Part shown: one piece after another, positions 61,401-64,000 of the stretch
How positions within the stretch are numbered: the stretch's first letter is position 1
How the letters are laid out: each line of letters begins with the position of its first letter
Assembly (NCBI GenBank): GCA_024695285.1
Contig: JAILIM010000023.1
Coordinates: forward strand, 1 to 64,000
Direction: 5' to 3'
Source of the DNA: Bacteroidales bacterium
GTDB taxonomy: Bacteria; Bacteroidota; Bacteroidia; Bacteroidales; UBA932
Length of the DNA stretch: 64,000 bases
Made by a program: the position numbers and the translations under genes
Notes under the pieces: generated by a model
Seen by the model: only the letters and a program-made list of their open reading frames with translations
What the model was told of the DNA's origin: nothing
The model's database searches: none

Positions 61401-61752
61401 CGGCAACTACGTCCTCAACACCGACCCCATCGCGAAGGAAAACATAGCGACCTACTACCACAACAAGTACGAGCAGACCAACGGCGAAGCCAACTTCGTC
61501 AGCACGCAGTTCCTGAAGCTGCGCGAGGTCCGGCTCGAGTACTCTCTCCCCAAGAAGCTGCTGGCGAAGACCAAATTCCTCAGCGGCGTGACCTTCTCCG
61601 CTTTCGGCAACAACCTCTGGTGCTGGACCAACTTCCCGGGATGGGATCCCGAGGGCGTAACCATGCGCGGCAGCGCGGTTATCCCTGGATTCGAAATCCT
61701 GCAGATGCCTTCCACGGCCCAGTTCGGCGCTTCAGTCAGTCTCACTTTCTAA
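58465..61752 (+). CDS. SusC/RagA-family TonB-dependent transporter (second locus)
   Basis: A 1095-residue outer membrane transporter. Signal peptide (about 1-21, GWAQQ), carboxypeptidase-regulatory-like domain (WKGVVVDSNGEAIPGVAVFI), plug with ETAVVTALGIKRDEKAIGYS, VTVLKGAAATALYGSQAANG, and a barrel ending PSTAQFGASVSLTF. The phrase TALGIKRDEKALGYS marks the protein-like RagA branch more often than the glycan branch, but this is weak. Its SusD partner follows after 13 bp. Confidence 0.95.
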   Translation: MKRLLCIMALLSLFPLMGWAQQGKPTQTGQGQTWKGVVVDSNGEAIPGVAVFISGAVSGGSITDMDGSYTIVAKPDDDINFACLGYETLILKASSAQMKRVVLKDEAEVLETAVVTALGIKRDEKAIGYSAQKVEGDKFSNSATTGNWLNGISGQVAGLNIDRSSGPEGSMRVTVRGESSASLENNTALFVVDGIPMYNTSTQSDAGGEGSSYAIDYGNGIADIDPENIESVTVLKGAAATALYGSQAANGAIIITTKSAESQDAVFSVSYKSSFAADVLLSSPNLQYTYGQGSAGQDYYYYLVSGEGDDVAGINPRPDYSTTTTLESWGPKMDGTPYFQYYNVGKGIGGHINELGDFVRDATPFNSYGDWFKDYFETGKTFSNSIVMSGKIGKDNNVRVSFTNNTSTGIVPNSPSMTNFISVRTGSQLAKWLKMDTSVNYRSLKRDNIPTSSGYGSTAIMYSLWCYAPNIDMDWAKNYWKDPVAYQQDASLTGGKNNGYFLANECINNQMRDRMYGNVAFNADILKGLTLTVRGGLDITSEFRTQRQATSTQAKPQGWYREQAITSKQYSGDFLLKYNTHFGSDFDFTGNFGGSLLWRNYSNHTQTASTLNIPGVYSLVNASYEPKTSNNSYERQTNSLYGMLSFAWKNAVFLDITGRNDWSSTLAASNRSFFYPSVSGSVALNDLFEFGRAGGLINLMKIRASWAQVGNDTAPYRVADYLQGTGFPGTVQIQTAKSNTNLRPEIVSSWEVGLELRMFKNRLSFDAAYYDSVTKDLISQMPVSYANGVNFMYVNAGSIRNRGIEMTLGGTLVKTRDLQWKVAANYTMNKNTVVSLGEGIDSWIIASYSTHAYMIAYEGGSLTSMYGKGYVRAPEGSTAIDSNGKMVDVSGLLVLDKQNVPQTGTELQYLGEAAPLWKGGFNTTLKWKDLSLYVGFDGQVGGHVFSYTNWVLNYRGKGLATLEGREGGMVPLGVRETEDGNYVLNTDPIAKENIATYYHNKYEQTNGEANFVSTQFLKLREVRLEYSLPKKLLAKTKFLSGVTFSAFGNNLWCWTNFPGWDPEGVTMRGSAVIPGFEILQMPSTAQFGASVSLTF

Positions 61753-61765
61753 TGGAGGACAGATT

Positions 61766-63496
61766 ATGAAACACAGAGTATTTTCAGCGATAATCCTTGT
61801 CTGCGCTCTCTGCGGATGCTCGAAGTTCGATGAAATGAGCAAGAACCCGTACGCCCTGTATGAGGCCCCGGCCGAGTCGTACGTGCATCCCATCATGTTC
61901 AAGACGCAGTACAACCTGATAAGCGTCTTCCGCGGCACCACCTCCTTCCTTGCCCAGTATGCGGTCTCGACCAATTCCGAGTCCAGCTCCCGCGTGATCG
62001 GCAACTACAACATTCCCGAAGGCACTTCGGACGACATCTGGACCGCAATCTACCTCCAGTACGGCAACGCAATGGCTATGTACGAGCAGGCCGTCAAGGA
62101 AGAAAGCGCCCCGATGCAGGCCGTCGCCTTGATACTGCGTTCGTTCCTGATCAGCCAGATCACGGACACCTACGGCGACGTCCCCTTCACCGAGGCCGGC
62201 ATACTGCCGCTGACAGGCACCTCCGACAAGTACACAACGGCATACGACAGCCAGAAAGACATCTACCGTGCTATGTTCTGCATGCTCGAAGATGCCAACA
62301 AGCTGCTGTCCGAGACCGAGGAACTCCATTTCTCCGCCATCTGCGACAAGACCTTCGGGGGCGACCTCGACAAATGGCGCCGCTTCGGCAATTCCCTCTA
62401 CGCAAGGCTGCTGATGCGCGCCGCCATGAAGGTCATTGAAGAGGACGGCGGCACCCTCGACCTCAATGACACCTGGGAGTCGCTGAGCATCAAGTTCAAG
62501 CTCGCCGAGTTCTACGACTGCTTCCAGAGCGGAGGCGGCGACTATCCGCTGATGCGCAGCCGCGACGACCGTCCCCTTATTCCGTTCAGCACCCAGAACG
62601 AGACTGAACAGAGCCCGTTCTACACGACCACGAGCGGTATATGGAATTCCACGGCCGTCTGCGACGTGCTGACCCGCCGTATGCTTGACTACACCGAGGC
62701 GGTCGACTCCGACGGCCAGGTTTACTATAAGTACAAGGCCAAGTCCGCCGGCGGCCACGTAGAGGATCCCCGATACGACTGCTGGTGGCGCAAGACCAAC
62801 GGCATGCCCAACCAGATGTTCAACGCGGCATCAGTCAAGTTCCTCGACAACACGGAGCACAAGTCCTCCGCCGGCAACTCGCTGATCGGCCGCATGACCT
62901 ACGGCAATGACTATCCTTCAGCCATCACCCAGAAGATCTACGACCTGAAGAACGCCTCCTTCTACCCCCTGATGAACTACTCCGAACTGTACTTCATCTT
63001 CGCCGAGGCGGGGGCCCGCGGCCTGATCTCCTCGGCTTCCGGCATCGGCGCATACCTGGCGCTACTCCGCCAGGGCGTGACCGAGAGCATACTGGAGTGG
63101 AATCCTTATGTGACCGCCGAGTCTGAAGACGTCGTCGATTACGTGAACTACGTGACCAACGGCGAACTCTACAGCGGGGCCACCTTCAACTCCGACAATG
63201 CCGTCGAGGCAATTCTCACACAGAAGTGGATAGCCAGCTTCTTCATCGGAATCGAAGCATGGAACGACTACCGCCGTACCGGCTATCCCATCCTTCGTAC
63301 CGACGGTCCCGCCGCCGGCAACAACAAGATTCTCCCCACCCGCCTGCGTTATCCTTCGGACGAGCCCTACCGCAACCCCGTCAGCTACAAGGAAGCAGTT
63401 GACGGCTGGCTCGGAGGGACCAACAACATCCAGACCGACGTCTGGTGGGCCGACACCAAGGAGAGCAAGGCAATCAGGCTGTTAGGACGAAAGTAG
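61766..63496 (+). CDS. SusD/RagB-family lipoprotein (second locus)
   Basis: A 576-residue SusD-like protein (lipobox ALCGC, Cys about 18). Features: TDTYGDVPFTEAGILP near residue 135, KWRRFGNSLYARLLMRAAMK near 215, YPLMNYSELYFIFAEAGARGL near 405 and the late GIEAWNDYRRTGYP. It belongs to the SusD-like group that often pairs with RagA-type transporters. It binds the ligand at the surface and closes the SusC channel. Confidence 0.94.
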   Translation: MKHRVFSAIILVCALCGCSKFDEMSKNPYALYEAPAESYVHPIMFKTQYNLISVFRGTTSFLAQYAVSTNSESSSRVIGNYNIPEGTSDDIWTAIYLQYGNAMAMYEQAVKEESAPMQAVALILRSFLISQITDTYGDVPFTEAGILPLTGTSDKYTTAYDSQKDIYRAMFCMLEDANKLLSETEELHFSAICDKTFGGDLDKWRRFGNSLYARLLMRAAMKVIEEDGGTLDLNDTWESLSIKFKLAEFYDCFQSGGGDYPLMRSRDDRPLIPFSTQNETEQSPFYTTTSGIWNSTAVCDVLTRRMLDYTEAVDSDGQVYYKYKAKSAGGHVEDPRYDCWWRKTNGMPNQMFNAASVKFLDNTEHKSSAGNSLIGRMTYGNDYPSAITQKIYDLKNASFYPLMNYSELYFIFAEAGARGLISSASGIGAYLALLRQGVTESILEWNPYVTAESEDVVDYVNYVTNGELYSGATFNSDNAVEAILTQKWIASFFIGIEAWNDYRRTGYPILRTDGPAAGNNKILPTRLRYPSDEPYRNPVSYKEAVDGWLGGTNNIQTDVWWADTKESKAIRLLGRK

Positions 63497-63509
63497 AAAC
63501 AGGACGATC

Positions 63510-64000
63510 ATGAAACACAAGATACTATCGCTTATAATGCTTCCGGCGCTTCTGCTTGCCGGATGCGAGAAGGAAAAACCCACCGATGAGGAAATCCTCG
63601 CCGGCAGGGAAGTGCGCGACATTTCCGTCAGCTACTCCATGGACGGAGCGGCCGTCTCTTCGCTCTCCTTCGGCCACAATGCCGCCAGCCGTGAAATCGA
63701 CGTCGTACTCAACGACGACGGTCTCCGCTGGAACCTGGAATCCAACCGCGAATGGCTCAAGGTCGTGTCCGATCCCAACAGGGGCTCCGGAAAGGTGTCC
63801 CTCCAGGTTGCGGCCAACGAAAGCTTCGACGCCCGCGACGAGGCCACGCTCACCTTTGTGGCCGGCGAGTTCCGCGGCTTCGCCATAAAGGCCAGCCAGG
63901 CTGCCAGTTCCTTCGTGGTGGGCCAGCCTTTCGCCATTTCCACAAAGAACGGCCTTACGTTCTCCACCAACGTAACCACCAAGTCAGGCACATCCTGGGA
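63510..64000 (+). CDS. Lipoprotein with BACON-like domain, 3' end outside the window
   Basis: Only the first 163 residues are visible. The signal peptide ends in the lipobox LLAGC (Cys19). Residues about 40-130 look like a BACON domain: WNLESNREWLKVVSDPNRGSG then a run ending DEATLTFVAG. BACON domains in SusCD loci bind glycans or mucin. The start at 63510 is 14 bp after the SusD stop, so it is the third gene of the operon. The frame is still open at the right edge. Confidence 0.75.
   Translation, partial: MKHKILSLIMLPALLLAGCEKEKPTDEEILAGREVRDISVSYSMDGAAVSSLSFGHNAASREIDVVLNDDGLRWNLESNREWLKVVSDPNRGSGKVSLQVAANESFDARDEATLTFVAGEFRGFAIKASQAASSFVVGQPFAISTKNGLTFSTNVTTKSGTSW

Overview
The window looks like a chromosome segment of a gut- or rumen-type Bacteroidales (phylum Bacteroidota). 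The basis is two SusC/SusD pairs, a hybrid two-component regulator, many lipoproteins with a short signal ending in a Cys lipobox, fimbrillin-like, BACON-like and DUF5686-like proteins, and promoters of the form TTG - about 20 bp - TAnnTTTG. Genes are dense, often joined by ATGA or 8-bp overlaps. I saw no rRNA, tRNA, transposase, integrase or CRISPR array. The species cannot be named from sequence alone.

Region 1 (1-21949) is a polysaccharide-utilisation-type locus, nearly all on the minus strand. Reading along transcription it holds a phosphodiesterase/phosphatase lipoprotein with a LamG-like domain, a hybrid two-component sensor-regulator, the remnant of an endonuclease/exonuclease/phosphatase (EEP) gene, SusC, SusD, two large EEP + PKD + PQQ-propeller lipoproteins separated by a 48-residue peptide, a beta-propeller lipoprotein, a GH39-like enzyme and a GH2 enzyme. 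The end of an MGH1-like glycosidase lies on the opposite strand. The many phosphodiesterase folds suggest a phosphate-decorated glycan or glycolipid as substrate; this is inference.

Region 2 (22041-34554) holds an AAA-type ATPase with a three-palindrome operator-like array, a beta-helix lipoprotein preceded by two tiny paralogous peptides, a LytTR membrane regulator, an ExbB/MotA-like membrane protein, an SGNH-GLUG lipoprotein, and an operon of an acidic lipoprotein, a TPR regulator, a serpin and a shortened copy of the same acidic lipoprotein.

Region 3 (34570-45203) holds a phosphodiester glycosidase-like lipoprotein coupled to an AlkZ-like winged-helix protein, a glycerophosphodiester phosphodiesterase, the remnant of a 2-hydroxyacid dehydrogenase, lysA and lysC, an operon of four cell-envelope proteins of unknown role, a small lipoprotein with a DNA/RNA non-specific endonuclease, and one more lipoprotein.

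Region 4 (45265-50796) is the strangest part. A FeoA-FeoB fusion lacks most of its membrane domain. It is followed by a small repeat-encoded ORF and a FeoB-associated Cys-rich peptide. Then come about 1.1 kb and 0.8 kb blocks of a GC-rich repeat family, lying as inverted copies on either side of pseudouridine catabolism genes (psuG, psuK). A third copy of the family lies at 27602-27835.

Region 5 (50797-64000) holds a membrane protein/HTH pair, a sufB-pnuC-sufC-sufD-ispE operon in which SufB and IspE carry in-frame insertions and SufD is short, a DUF5686-type outer membrane protein, and the start of a second SusC/SusD locus cut by the right edge.

A recurring theme is internal deletion (FeoB, the EEP remnant, the dehydrogenase remnant, the 76-residue lipoprotein) and in-frame insertion or tandem repeat growth (SufB, IspE, the intergenic arrays). 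This points to active short-repeat-driven remodelling, or to assembly error, which read mapping would separate.
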